In this document: one piece after another, positions 24,384 to 39,300 of the stretch
Layout of the letters: every line of letters starts with the position of its first letter
Numbering within the stretch: the stretch's first letter is position 1
Assembly: GCA_944470555.2 (NCBI GenBank)
Contig: OX104134.1
Span: 11,945,248 to 12,009,247, forward strand
Source of the DNA: Heterobilharzia americana
Taxonomy: Eukaryota > Platyhelminthes > Trematoda > Strigeidida > Schistosomatidae
Reading direction: 5' to 3'
DNA length: 64,000 bases
Position numbers and translations under genes: made by a program
The notes under the pieces: model-generated
Seen by the model: the letters and a program-made list of their open reading frames with translations, nothing else
Database searches by the model: none
Told to the model about the DNA's origin: nothing

Positions 24384-27300
24384 GTGTCACAAAATCTGTG
24401 TACTGACTGATTACAGTTCGGTTGAAGTCATAGATACATTCTACCAAACTATAATATTCAACTGAAAGCTAAACTCCACGATGTGGTCTTCTTAGTAGAC
24501 AAACATTCAGGCTAAGTCAAACGGAATAGCACTTAAGTGGCACTTTTAATACCAGCAGAACGAATGGATTATGGTGATCGCTTGCTACAACTGCGCTCAG
24601 ACAAGCATTTATTTATGGTCACTACAAACTCCACGTTAAGAAGGACATTATCTGATATGTCCACCGACCTCAATGGTGGATACAGGCAAATCATATCCCT
24701 ATTGGGTATTGGTGGAAGATTTCCACTCCTGGATAACATGTTTTGACAGCCACCACGAATTAATTCGTGCATGCGCACGTCTACACAGGGCGTACGACTG
24801 GGACATTAGGGGGAATGTATGAAAACAATTCGAACAACAGTCCGGCTGACTTTCAGTTATTGTTCCACTACCTGGATGGGAGGTAGGATCTCCAACTCAC
24901 CTCGAATATAGAAGGTCCGTTTGACACTTACCAACTGGCGTCATCTATGGCACCCACTGACAAGATATCCGACCATCTATCAAAGGAAGAGAATACTGCA
25001 CTGCAGTTCGCTCTGTCCTGTTGTACAGCTGTGAGACATGGCCGTCAAAAATGGAAGATATCAAGCGACAACAGGGTTTCGATTCCAGATGTCTTCGTAG
25101 CATTTCTCGCGTTTGGTGAAACCATTGCGTGAGCAATGTTGAGGTCAGGTAAAGGATACTGAGCACGACAAACAGGTTAATTGATGAGGTTGTGAACCTT
25201 CTTCGGCTGAGATGGCTTTGACATGTACTGCCCATGCTGAGTCACCATCTACCTTGACGTGCCATGATAGGGAATATTGAATTAGGTTGGAAGAGGGTTC
25301 AGTGTGGCCAGATCAAGACATGGCAGCAGTCGATGAAGTCTCTTACTGTTGGCCTGAGACGTGCACGAAGATGTTGATTACCCGGTTGGGGTCCCCAAGA
25401 AGAAAGAAATCCGTGATTAAGGACCCTTAGTTGCATGAGTGAAAATGAGTCACAATGGCGCAAATGTATTCACTCCTTGACATCTTCTAAGCTTGATTAA
25501 TAGAAATAAAAATTATCTTCAGATTGTTTATTGTCATACAACTTTGTCGATTTTGATATCACTCCCTTTCTATCCACCTGTTCTTTGTGCACTACTGTGA
25601 AGTATGGCAACTTGAGCCCATGAACCTGTGAACGAAGTTCTACGTTGATTCTATCAGACAGTGTTTGTCGGTCAGATATGGAAAATACCATACTCATCCC
25701 CAATCTAAGATCCTCTGGTTTGGGTTTTATTAACCCGAGCGCAATACAATCAAACCTAAACCAAAAACTTTCAATAAAGTCGTGTGTGGTCACTCAAACA
25801 AACTTCCCTTCAGGTGTGCACTAAAATAAGTTATAAAAAATTACACATCCAAAAGAAGCCACCTTTTAACATGCCGGTAATCGAGAAGAGCTAGTAGCCC
25901 TGACACTTATTTCGAAAACCAAGACTCAGATGATCACCAAAACACATTGTGTTAAAATGAAATCTGCAACCACGCCTCAGTGTGACTAATCATGCGTCAT
26001 AGTTTACTACCTTCAGCTCTGTGGCTCGAACGATGACTCCAGTAAAAAGAAAAGTAACCCAAAGCAACCGAAACCCGGTTCCAAACTACCCACTGAAGCA
26101 CTCAATGTCCACAAACCCCATCAAATCCGATAGCAGTCTCACTAGCCAAAACTTAGGGAAATATCAGGTCATGCCTGGTCCGATATTTTTTATTAACTGA
26201 TTGATACTATATTTGCTGTTTAGAATTATGGGTTTCTTGTCAGGATTCTGATAACTTTAGTCAACCTTTTGAAATATCTCGGCTTTACTTGGGAATGACT
26301 TAGGATAAAAATAGACAAGTATAATAATTATTATGAAACCAATAGTCAGATGTCAATAACAGTTGCAAAACCCGTCATCCCGGTGATCCATTTCACCAAA
26401 AAGTCTAATGTTTCTGATACTATTATTATCCCGCTAGGTTAACTACCTGTTTAAGCTAGTATCTACGAAGTATGTATTAAGTTACTACTGTTGTCATAAA
26501 AGTTGCATTAGGTATTCATCCTTTCACTGGTTAGAGTAGTTAGTGTAGGAAGAAAACCATCCCAATATTTTTGTGTGGAGAGTAAACAGAGTTTCTTCTT
26601 ACATTTGTTAATTCATTCGCAAGTACAAACAATTCATGGACAGCAAGAGACACCATATAAGATAACACAACAACAATAAAGAAACACGGGAGCGACAAAA
26701 AAGGCAAAAAAATCAAAGAGAAGCAAAGCTAAAAATGGGTCATTGGAAAGTAAACTACTTTAGATTCTTTAGAATAAATAAGAACTTCGTAGCATGACCA
26801 CTACTTGTTTCGATTCTAAGCCGTATGCACTATCGTCAACCCACTAAGTTAGGTGATCGCTGGAATTACTTCTAAGGAGTTTCGATGCACTTACTGATGC
26901 TAATGTAGCACAATTATCTGTCATTCCATATTGCCACGTTACTCTGACTAGAAATCCGTAATTTTCAGCCAGTCCTAACGCGAACAAACAATGAACCGCA
27001 TTGGAGCCTGAGATGAAATTTGTCCATATCTGATCCACTGAACTCAGTGCTTCGAGGTGACTTCACTCAGTGAACAGCGATTCACATCATGGCCAAAGAT
27101 ATACCACCTCAACCCGGAATCACCTACATGACATTTTCATCGAATACTAGCAATCCTGTGAATGTAGCTATAATCAAACATCCCGCGTTAGGAAATCCTC
27201 AACTAGGCGAATACAGATTTCTCAGGTGTACAGTTTTACTGTCCGTACATATGCATTGTAAACAGCCTTTTACAGCCACGTTAACGTCACGATGGCGTTG

Positions 27301-30300
27301 GTTATGCAGATCAGGGTGTGGCTTCTGATATGCGGTTGCAAATTGCATCAGCCACACAATTACTCACAGAGCTATCTAAGTTCATGAACTTTGAGACTGT
27401 CTTCAACGGTCAGCTGCCAAAAGTGAGTGCTGTTAGAGACTCCTGCCACACTCGTAGAAACCGTTTATACTTCGATGGTTCAATACCCTATACCCTGTTG
27501 ATAAACACTGATTGGGATTTGAGTTGCTTGTGGGTTGTTGCATAATTAAACATTATCATTCTCAAACTCATGGTCGAAACGTCGTTCATCTGGCAGCAAA
27601 TACATATCACCGCCGCGTAGCTCCTTCAGGGTTCTCTTAGATACGTCACTGATGACTAGTTTAAAGAAGAGTAGCGAAATCAAACAATCCTACTCAACCC
27701 TAATGTTATTTTGTATGCCCTACCTCTACTAAAGTTGTTGTATAGCGTCTATAAAAATCTAACAAGTTTCTCAGGTACATTTCCTTCCAAAAGAATTTCA
27801 GAACTCAACTCTGTCCAATGAATCCACAGCAAGCCTAGTATTTAGAAACAACGATTGTTGGCTTGCATTACACGTGATGTTCGCACATTTGACATAATGA
27901 ACCTACGATCAGTGCATCTACGATCTGCAAATGAAACTTGCTCCTCTCAAATTAGCGTTGCATGAGTTTTTACACTGTTTGCGGAGAGTGGTAGCCGATA
28001 TTTTATGCGCTGCTGGTAGCAGACTGATTTCGCATACGTTAGGTAGACCATTTTTGAAGACAGTGCATTCTTAGTTCATCATAATTCCTTGAGCAATATA
28101 ATCAGTTCTGTCATTCAAGTTTCACCTCATTCCTTTAAGTGCACCTGGGATAAGTTGTCTAGACAGAGTTCCTTATAGCGCTTAAGTTCCTTTTGGAACT
28201 CCACTTCCTAAAGTAAGTCGATGCTAACTGACCGAAGAGCACAATATACTGAAATCGATTTCTATGGAACGGTAGGCTGGTTTAATTGCTTTCTGAAGTG
28301 ATCCATCCAGCATTTCAGGCGTTTACGTAGGTCGTTGGTCGAAATACTATCCACTTCGCAGACCATCTTATTGATACTAGGTTTCTTGTTGTAAGTGGTT
28401 CGAGAACCTGGAATAGTTCTTTTGAATTACCAGACTTTGCTACTGTTCTTACCTCACTTGTGAGTTCTTGCTATCAGGCCTCATAGCCCATACGTTCTTT
28501 ACATTCTAGTTTGGTCTGTTACGTAAGTCAGTGCGCGTACCACTGTACTCACTGTCTGTCGAGAAAGACTGAAAACTGTCAGAAAGTTGCAGGTAGCTTT
28601 CAGAGACCCAGTGGTTATTGGGAAGAAGTTCTACGAAAATTGTTAAGTGGTTTAAAATAGTGCAAACGAACTAAAATTTAACCAGTGACAAGAATTTTAG
28701 TGGAACTAAGATACACATGTGGTCGAATTTATAAATGACAGAAGAATGCGGTCCATACGTAAAAATAACAGCAAGGGTAAGATGATAAGCTTAAATGATT
28801 GAGTTTATGTTTTATAATTCAGTAAATTTAATTGCTTGCGTGAAAGTTTCGCGAACACTTTGGAGTTATCATATTTAATGTTGTTTCATAATTTGTACGT
28901 GGGTTGTGATACTACCTTAATGCCTAAACTAGAGCGGATGGTTGTCTTAGGCGGCCACTCACTAAGCCTTTGACTTAAGGCTTGATACACAAGGCAACTC
29001 AGCAACTTAAGTTGCTCCATCACCATTGTTGCCGGTGACCAAAGTAAGTTCGTATGCATTCATTGTTTTAAATCAACAGGACCACATGCACCACTAGTTT
29101 GTAGTCTGGGTTTCCCAACTCCCTGAGGTGGACTCTTCCTATCTATCATCCTCACAGTCACTTTCATCCTCTTACCTTTCTGGTGGCACCCCTACAATGT
29201 GAAGAGATTAAGTAGGACTTCTCACGCAAAGGCCATGGACTTATCGCCATGTGAAAGCGTTTTGAGAGAACAACTGGGCTCATCCCACCTTCGTTCATTA
29301 TGGAGTTCTAGTCAGAGCCATAATTTGTTTACAATTTGGATGTTTCCGGAAGGCTTACTAGCATTTTTATAAAACAAGTCTTGGAATTTAAATCATCCAA
29401 CAAAAGTTTGAGAGACGTTCGTGGTAATCATACTTCAGGATGTCAGCAAATAATTAAGTGCAGCTTTGCCTCTATACAAACAAGTCAACAAGGGTACCAT
29501 GCAGTTAGGTCTATTTTAAAATGATGGAAAGATATGTAGTTCAGAAAAATAGTGGTTCAGCGTTATCAAAGATTTGATATTTTGTCGTAGAGGTTTCACA
29601 AAGACGTGAAACATATCCGAATGTTACACGAATGTCTAAGTCATCATCATCATCATTATCAACATAGGACCAGGCATTACTGCGTAACGGTCCGAGTTGC
29701 CACACCTCATATCAGCACATCAAGTAAAAAGGTAGTGAGGTGAAGGATGAAGATAAGTGAATGCAGTCAAAAGAAATATAAAGTACGAGAAGAAAGGAAA
29801 GAGGAGTGACAAAATAGTGAGATTCGGTATAGCGTTGTTAAGATGAGGATAATGTGTGTATACATCTGCGCCACTGACTTCGGTTCTGAGCCATATCACC
29901 TAGGGTCTCCAACCACTGGTTCCTCTTGTCCCGTGGACCCCAACCACCTAGTCTGCATCGTCCTACATGGCTTAAACCAACAGTCAGAGACTTCATACAT
30001 TGGTGCCATGTTTTAGTCTGGCCACCTCGGGCCTTTTTCCAGCCTGAACCCACCTCAGCCAACATTGTGTGACGAGGCAATCGGTGACTAGGCATACGTA
30101 GTACGTGTCCCAACCATCTCAGTCGATGAAGGTTCACAACCTCGTCGACTGACTTACCTCTTCTCCCTAAAACTCTACACCTAACTTCTGCATTACTCAC
30201 ATGGTGACACCACGGAATACGTCCTATACTACGAAGGCAACGGTGGTCAAATACCTGTAACCTTCTCATGTCTTCCACTTTCAATGGCCATGTTTCACAG

Positions 30301-33300
30301 CCATACAGTAGAACAGAGCGGACTGCTGTGCAGTACACGCGACCCTTAATAGACAAACGAATATCACGGCGGCGCCATAGGTGGCGCAAATTGGCAAAAG
30401 CCAATCGAGCCTTTTGTATCCGTGCAGAAATCTCATCGGCAACTAACCCACCGGAGTTGATCCTACTTCCCAGGTAAGTGAAGTGGTCAACACACTCAAC
30501 CACTTCACTCTCTATTGTTAACCGCGGTACCGCTGAAGACCAGTCCTGGAGCAAAAATTTGCATTTGGGTGGTGAAAATCGCATCCCAAACATTCTCAAA
30601 TTCCCACTCAAAGTGTTCAGAAGACTCTGCATCTTGTCAGCGTCTTCACCTAACAGGACTATGTCATCTGCATATTCTAGATCTAAGGAAAATTCACCTG
30701 TGGTCCGGTCAACGTCTTTGTAATTAGGTGACGAGAGGGAAACCTCCATAAGAATATCTATGATAAAATTAAATAAGAATGGGGATAGTGGGCATCCTTG
30801 ACGGACACCACTTGATGAGTATAGCTCCCTGGACAACTCACCATAGGCTCTAACATGCCCACAAGTGTTCGAGTAGAGAGCTTTCAATAAGGTGATGTAC
30901 TTACTAGGCACGCCTTTCAGTGACAGACACTGCCATAAGACTTCTCGATCAACGGAGTCAAATGCCGCCTTCAGGTCGAGAAATACAGCTATTGTCGGGC
31001 GTCTGTAAGCATGCCTATGTTCCAGGACCTGGCGCAGTGTGAATATTTGGTCGATACATCCACGGCCAGGTCTAAAGCCTGCCTGGTTTTCTCGGGCTTG
31101 CTGTTCCCGAGCTCCACTCAGGCGTCGGAGAATTATAGAACTTAGGATCTTAGACACTATGTTTGTCAGGCTGATTCCTCTGTGGTTATCACAAGAGGAC
31201 TTCTCGCCTTTCTTGAAGACTGGGATGATGAGTGACTTAGACCAGTCGGAGGGGATCGTATTTGATTCCCATATACTGGCTAACACTTCCGTTAGCCTGA
31301 CTAAGAGAACTCTACCACCATTCTTGTATACCTCAGCAGGTAGTCCGTCTGGTCCTGCTGCCCTTCCCCGTTTCAGGCTACCTACCGCTTTCTCAACTTC
31401 TTCTAGTGTTGGGGGACCTGTCTCTATGTCCCATTCAGGGTCCGACTGGATAGCGGGCAGCGCAATGGTGGCTGGAGGCCAGTTAAACTGTTCCTCAAAG
31501 TGTTCTGCCCATCGTCCCAGTCGCCTTCCCTGCGAGTGAATCGCCGATCCGTCCTTCTCCGCTATAACCTCACTAACTGTTGTTGACCATTTCCCCCCAG
31601 TCTCCTTAATAAGTCTAAATAACTGTCTACTGTTACCGATCGCCGCTGCCTTTTCCATCTCTTTAGCCTTTGCTGCCCACCACTGTTCACGATCGTTGCG
31701 CAGACTTTTCGTCAGTTTATTTTTAAGTTGCGCTCGCTCTTCATTGTACTCAGAGCCTGCAGGGATGCATTCACGTGCATCCATTAGTTTGGAAGAAGCT
31801 GCTGATATCCACTGGCTCTTTTTAGCCATTATCTTGGAGTCGGCTACAGTCTCCAGTGCTGCTTTTACAGTAGACTGAAGATGGCACCAAGCTTCTTCTG
31901 GATGAGTGACAGTCTTTTGTTCCGATAACTGCCTAGCCAACTTCTCACTGAACACGGCTTTGGTGTTTTCGTTGTCCAGCAGAACTCGTAGTGGTTTTGT
32001 TGCCAAATTTTTTCTACGTCCATTGAGACGCAGGCATATACGTGCTCGGACCAACGCATGATCGCTGTCCAAACACGTACTCCAGAAGGAGCGGCAGTCT
32101 TCCACCGATCCTCTCCAGCGATGACTAATAGCAATGTGGTCTATCTGTGTCCATCGCTGAGTCGAGCTCGGTGGACGCCAGGTCAGACAGTGCCTTTCTT
32201 TATGTCTGAAATTTGTGCTGGCTAAAAATAGGCGGTTATCTGAGCATAGTTGTAATAGGCGATCACCGTTATCTGTACGTTCAGCTGGGATTCCGAAAGT
32301 GCCACCTAAGTGCCTTTCTGCCTCACTCAGTCTACCCACCTGTGCGTTGAGGTCACCTGCAACAACCACTACGTCCGAACGTTTGGCTTTCGAGAGGAGG
32401 TTAGACAGTTTATGGTAGAACTCGTCCTTCACTTCATCCGAACTACAGTCAGTGGGTGCGTAAGCAGAGATTACAAAGAGACAACGGCGAGTCTCACTAT
32501 TCCTTTTAGTTCTCACTGTGCCGTTCAGCCTCATAGCGCAGAGGCGACTATCAACTGGGATCCAGTCTAGTAGTGAGTTTTCTGCCCTGGTGCTTAATGC
32601 TATACCTACACCTGCAAGACCACGAGAGCTAGCTATCGAATCTCCAGAAACTCGAAGGGTGAATTTTGCAGATTCACCAGATTGGTCAGGAGAGGTCAGG
32701 TGAATAACCACACTTGGGTCCTGTATGCTATTTGTTACTATCATACTGTTTGTTTGACCGGTTTGCAATTGGTTGACTGTTTTTTCTTAAGTAGCTTATA
32801 AATTGGGTCTGTATACACCTGTTTGTTCATTAACGTTTTTTTGGAATACCATGCTTCTACAAATTCTCTCTACACTTCTTAACCTACCTTTTTGGAGGAT
32901 TTCCACATTCTCGTCTAATTTATGACCATAATAGTCTACATGGATTAAAACCAAGGAGGCTGCGTCGTGCCACTTTACTACTAGTCATTGTTCATGAATT
33001 CTTAGAGCGATCTGACAGCATACCAACTAACGTTATGTTGTGACCAATCTTTGCAGTTGCTTTTGTAGATAATGCTTTTCCTGTATTCCTCTAGGATGCA
33101 TATCCTGCTCTCTGTTGCTTTGTTGGCTTGTGTGCCATTCAGCTTTCAGTATTGTTTCAGTGCTGTAATGCGTTTCGGTTCTTGAGATAGGTGTTTTATA
33201 CTTCTCTCATTGACTTTAAGATGATTACTGTTGCGGTTCAAAATTTGTGTATGGTTTTTTGTACAAATATGCGTTTAAATTTTCATCGTGCGTTCTGTGG

Positions 33301-36300
33301 ATGATACCTCATAACAAAATTTTGTTATTAGCTTCCTCCTGCTTTATGAAATGACTTCCATCAAATGTCTAGTTAGTTGGTTCGGACATGTTTTCTATGT
33401 CATCCTCCGCGAGAATTGCAAATGTGTCGTCAACGTACTGAATCCCAATTTTCTCCTTGTCAAAGAGGATGATTATTGATTCCAGCCGCTATATCGCTGC
33501 TTCAACAATCTCATTAACTGATTTGCGTGCATTGTATTAGGTAGGGTAGTACTTTGAGGCACTAAGTAATCATTCGTATGCACAAAATCTTGCAATAATA
33601 ATCTTTTCTTACTGTTTTATATCTTTGCCACCACTTTTTTCGAGTTTTTCAATCATTTAATGTTTTTCGTACTTTTAAGCCAACCGATTGGTCCTCACAC
33701 TCACTGCACAGTGGTTTTTCCGGTTTTATTAAGTAAATGTGCTTTCAAACCAACCATGTTTTACATCATCAGTAGCAAGTCTACCAGCTATCTCAGTTTT
33801 AGCTATCTGTCGTGAGATTTCATTTTGTAGATAATGTAGTTAAATGCCTTTTATGTGTCTCATATGCTAGACGATGACTGTCTTTAGGACTCATTCCCTT
33901 CTATTTGTGTTTAGTGGATTGTGGTAAAGCAAATAATTGATTTTCCTAATATTTAGTTAACTGTTCATAAGGTTATGTGGTATTAGTTGTGGATCTAAAC
34001 TAATAACTGTGTTTGTGATAAATAACATTCAGAGTTGGTTAGACCGTACAATAGTTGTCATCTCGGAAGACTCATTTAATTCACTTTTTTGTCGCTTCGT
34101 ACCTGACTTTATGAGTTAGCTTTTCATATGAACCTTTAGTGCTCTTTGTCGACTATTTTTGTATTGATGGAGAATACATTTCTTGTTTGAGTTAATAAAT
34201 AGATTTGTTTGAACTTAAGTTTTCTAATCAGTTTGTTTTTTTGAAGTATATTTCTGGTCTCGTCTATCTATCAAACCAAAAAAGCTAAACCTGTAAGTTT
34301 ACTTTTAGTCTCGGTGCACAGTGCATTGGTGGATGATGTTTTTGCCCGTACATTGTTCGAATGTCTTTTGTAAGGCTTTTGGTCAGTCACTTTAGGTTCG
34401 ATGAACTTTTTTTATCTACAGTAAGTACGAAGATGTTTAATAACTAAGCCTTTTCTTAAAACCATACTCTTTGAAACTGGCGGAGTGGTTTAGACACATT
34501 TGACTAACACCTTATAATTCTTTCTTTCATAGCTATTTGGCTACCTGTGGAGTTGACCGAAAGCTAAAGATATGGGACCTAAGATCTACTTATGACCCTC
34601 TTTCTGAAATCCTTTTACCCGTGTCTGCTTCGACAATTGATTTTAGCCAACGGGGCTTATTGGCATTGGGTGCGGCCAATACTGTTCAGGTATGCACGTT
34701 TTTCTGGTCAGTTGGTATTTTCACACCATCTGTGTATTTTCAAGCATGTACCTCACATAACTCGCAAACTGTTGCATCCTGATGCGAAATCATCATCAGT
34801 TATTTCTTCATATTACCCAGCATCAGGACTTTTGCAGTCATGTATAGTGTTTGGTCTTTTATTTTTCGGTTTTTGAGCGGAATTCCCATGTTGTACGAAT
34901 ATCTGCCAAAATCATATAGTATGAAAGTATATTCATTTGATCATGACTATTAGTCTCTACCCGATTTGTTAAGTAATATTTTGCTGGGAGTTTCATGCTT
35001 CTTACCTAGTAAATAAGGGCAAGTTGAGTCATAATCGTAACCGAAATATTTGCAGCCTAAGTAGTTTCTGACGGAGGGATAAATTTAGCGTGTGCGCTCA
35101 GTCCTTTGAGAAGTGTAACTTACAACCATATGGAATTTACAAGCGAAGTTATACGTCTTTGTAGTAGTCTTAGTAAGCTGAAAAATGAAATTTAGTTCTT
35201 AAATTTTTAAAAAACTTAAGTTATTAGCTATTTATTCTAGGCAAAGATTTAAATCAAATATCGAGAAATGTGCTATACAAAGAAATCTAATAAAACTATG
35301 AAGACGAAAGGATGTGAAAGATAATTCAATTATCGGTGTATAGGGATTTATTGGTTGGAAAGAAGTTTTAGTCACTAATGGACATGAGTTGGGGAACCTT
35401 TAAGAGCTTTGAAGCCCTGAACAACTGTTCTGTTCTAGTTTGGAGTTCTTCAGGAGTGCTTGCTCACAGCCCTGCGGAGGATCGAACCCAAGACAATCGG
35501 GTCTCATTACAGGTGCGCTACTACTTAACCATTGGGTTAAGACCCACTAACTCTTACTTCTGTGAATTCGCGATATAGTACTCACTTCACTTTCATTTTG
35601 GTTGACCCCATAATTCACAACTTTGCTTTGGAACTTCAATAAATCCTTCCCGAGGCAAGTGACCTTTACCTGAAGGCGGCATTCGACCCCGTTGATCGAG
35701 AAGTCTTATAGCAATGTCTCTCACTGAAAGGCATGCCGAGTAAGTACATCACCTTTTTTGAAGGCTGTCTACTTGAACACTTGTGGGCGTGTTAGAGCCT
35801 ATGGTGAGATGTCCGGGGAGCTTTGCTCATCAAGTGGTGTCCGTCAAGGATGCCCACTGTCTCCATTCTTATTCAATTTTATCATAGATATTCTTATGGA
35901 GGTTTCCCTCTCGTCACCTGATTACACAGAGGTTGGCCTAATCGGTGGAGAATTTTCGTTAGATCTAGAATATGCAGATGACATAGTCGTGTTAGGTGAA
36001 GACCTGGCTATACGAAGAGTCTTCTGAACACTTTGAGTGGGAATTTGAAAATGTTTGGGATGTGGTTCTCACCGTCCAAATGCAAATTGTTGCCCCAGGA
36101 TTGGTCTTCAGCAGTGCCACGGCTAACAGTAGAGAGTGTAGTGGATCAGCCCTGGTTGCTCAGTGGCCGATGAGATTTCTGCACGGATACAAAAGGCTCG
36201 TTTGGCTTTTACCAACTTACTCCACCTATGGCGCCGCCGTGATATCCGATTGTCTATTAAGGTTCTCATTTACTGCGCAGCAGTCAACTCTGTTCTACTG

Positions 36301-39300
36301 TATATATGTCTGTGAAACATGGCCATCGATGGTGGAAGACATGAGAAGGCTGGCTTCAGGTGTTTGACCACCGTTGCCTTCGAAGTATAGGCCGTATTCC
36401 ATGGTGTCACCACGTGCGTAACGCAGACGTCAGGTGTAGAGTTTTAGGGAGTAGAGGTAAATCATTTGACGAGGTTATGAACCTTCATCGACTGAGATGG
36501 TTAGTACACGTATTGCGTATGCCTAGTCGCTTATTGGCTCGTCATTAATGTTAGCCGAAGTAGGTTCAAACTGGAAAAAGGCTCGGGGCGGCCAAATCAA
36601 AACGTGGCACCAATGTATGTAGTGTTTGACTGTTGGTTTGAGCCACGTGGGGCGATGCAGACTGGGTGGTCGGGGTTTGTGGGACAAGAAAAACTAGTGG
36701 TTGGAGACTGTAGGTGATATGGCTCAGGATCGATGTCAGTGGCGCAGGTGTATACACACATTATTTTCATCCTAACACTTTGTCGAATCTCACCTTTTTC
36801 TCATTCTTCTTTTCTCTCTTTTAGTACTTTATATCTCTTTTGACTGAATTTCCTTTTCTTCTTTTACTTCACTGTTTTTTTACTTGATGTACTGATATGA
36901 GGTATGGCAACTCGGATCGTTACGCAGTAATGCCTGGTCCTATGTTGATTTTGATGGATGGATGGAGGCAAGTCACCAGTTAGCACTGTATAGTAATTCG
37001 TTTGTTGGTTTGTGTAGATCCGTCGAATTATTTTTGCTTTAGAGTTCCAGAAATGTCGAAACGACCGCCTAGTTCTCCTAGATTTCAAATGGTTTTCCAA
37101 ATGACATCATTTCATGATAAAAACCTTAATTATAAAAAATACTTTCAAAATTTTTTTATCACTTCTGTATCATTTTTCACAAACAGATGCCACAAGAAAA
37201 ATTAAAAAGTGACCTGCCTTAAAGTACAGGGTTGTTTTAACCTCACCGAGGAGCTGTGGTGCATCAACATATTTGTACTCAACCCCCGTGTATTCTTGTT
37301 TCGATGGAGCTATAAAACAGTCAACAACGTCGCTTTTCAGAACCTTTTATTTTTATAAGTTTAAAAAATCTTGAACGGTATGGAAACCATTGAAGCAACA
37401 TATGCAACATGTTCAATCATATAAAGCCTTTGCTTCAAGATAATTTCGCAAACTGAGCGACGACACGCATCATGCCGAAATACTTGCTGTCAACTTTGCA
37501 TCCGAACCACCAAAATGTGAGTGATCCTACTAAGACAGCAGGGAAATAACGGACATCTGACCAGAAGGGTCAGTCCTTGCTGACATGCGATAGAACTACT
37601 TCCAGGAAAGCATTCTACATCCGACCTTTAACAGTCCTTAAAACGACATCAGAAGCGACCAAGATTAGTGTATGGCACTTAGCATTCAGTATGCTGTTGA
37701 AAATAAAATCTGTTGCACCACCATCATTGAAACAACTGTTTATATTGACGAAAATTCTTACTACTTCTCAGGATTTACTCCCGTTGATAGACACTCGGTA
37801 ATCTTGCAAAATTGCTTTACATTTCGGTGTTACACGGCGTAACTTATGCTTGTGGACGTGGTGTGTCCACTAATTAATTAAAATACAATTTAGCTGCATA
37901 TTATCAAACAGTGAGGCAATATCCTCTGATCTCTGAAGTGTGTAGTAGTAAATTAGAATCACCACCAAAACGCATCTTTGGAGCTGTTTGGAAAATTTCT
38001 CAAAACCTGAATGCCTAGCCAAAATAACCAATAAAACTATAAATAACTTCGTTGTTGAATTATCCTCTCATTTAATACAAAGCACCTCACCCAAAATTTT
38101 TTCAACATACAGTCACAGGTCTTTTTTCAGTGTGCAACTAAAATGTAATACATATTTGAAAAAAACTGCACGTCAGCAACGACGCTCATTTTCACACAGT
38201 GGTCGACGAGTCACCTATTGTGTGAGGGCTATTGCTACTGTCTGCCCACCCAAACGTCGGTAGTTGAAGTAAAGTTGGTACCCATAAAGCTGTGGCTCAC
38301 TGGGTTAGACAGGTGACTTGTTATTTGATCTTTTGACTGCGGTTCCAAAACAATACTTTAGTAAGTTCCTTTGTGTCTTACCTAATCTATCCTCTTGTGC
38401 AATGAAACTGTCTGCTACGACAATCACACCCAAGACTTCGGCGTCTACTACCAGACTAGAGAGTTCTCGCACTTCACACACCATTCACTTCATTCAAACT
38501 CCAACCACTCGGTACGCAAGCACGCATTACAAAAAGACAAGACAACAGTGAGTCTCACTCTTCTCTTTAGTCCTCACTGCATCATTCAGTCGAACAGCAC
38601 ACAGACAACTCTCATTCCCACACATTCAAGCAGTGCTGTTTCACCCATAGAACATAGTATCTGATATACCTACCTATACCTGGGACACTGCGACAAATAG
38701 CTGAATAATCTGCACAAATATGCACAAAGTAGATCGGATTTCAGAGATTCACTACGTTGGTCGGTTGAGACTAAGTGAATAACCACACTTGGGTTGTGTC
38801 TCCTATGCATTTTTCACAAACACACACAACATGACCTGATATTTCCCTAAGTTTTGGCTAGTGAGACTTGCTATCGGATTTGATGGGGTTTGTGGACATT
38901 GAGTGCTTCAGTGGGTAGTTTGGAACCGGGTTTCGGTTGCTTTGGGTTACTTTTCTTTTTACTGGAGTCATCGTTCGAGCCACAGAGCTGAAGGTAGTAA
39001 ACTATGACGCATGATTAGTCACACTGAGGCGTGGTTGCAGATTTCATTTTAACACAATGTGTTTTGGTGATCATCTGAGTCTTGGTTTTCGAAATAAGTG
39101 TCAGGGCTACTAGCTCTTCTCGATTACCGGCATGTTAAAAGGTGGCTTCTTTTGGATGTGTAATTTTTTATAACTTTATTTTAGTGCACACCTGAAGGGA
39201 AGTTTGTTTGAGTGACCACACACGACTTTATTGAAAGTTTTTGGTTTAGGTTTGATTGTATTGCGCTCGGGTTAATAAAACCCAAACCAGAGGATCTTAG

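Larger units (their letters stand above)
22980..34532 (+). other. WDR46: WDR46 intron 7 (11,553 nt)
   Basis: Donor GTATGC at 22980, acceptor TTTCATAG ending at 34532, phase 2. It holds (AT)14, several old family A fragments, the left arm of the 1.28-kb inverted duplication, a diverged RTE fragment, the long family A LINE and a Penelope-like RT relic. The stretches 22980-23930, 26174-27940 and 28641-29640 show nothing I can identify. Frames at 27089-27545 are motif-free. Confidence 0.9.

Noticed and set aside
29641..29660. ATC repeat considered as a CRISPR-like or regulatory repeat
   Set aside because: It is the simple-repeat 3' tail of the RTE-like LINE and recurs at the end of copy 2 (55611-55626).
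31039..31539. 166-codon + ORF inside the family A LINE
   Set aside because: Antisense shadow of the 976-codon minus-strand ORF; no motif of its own.
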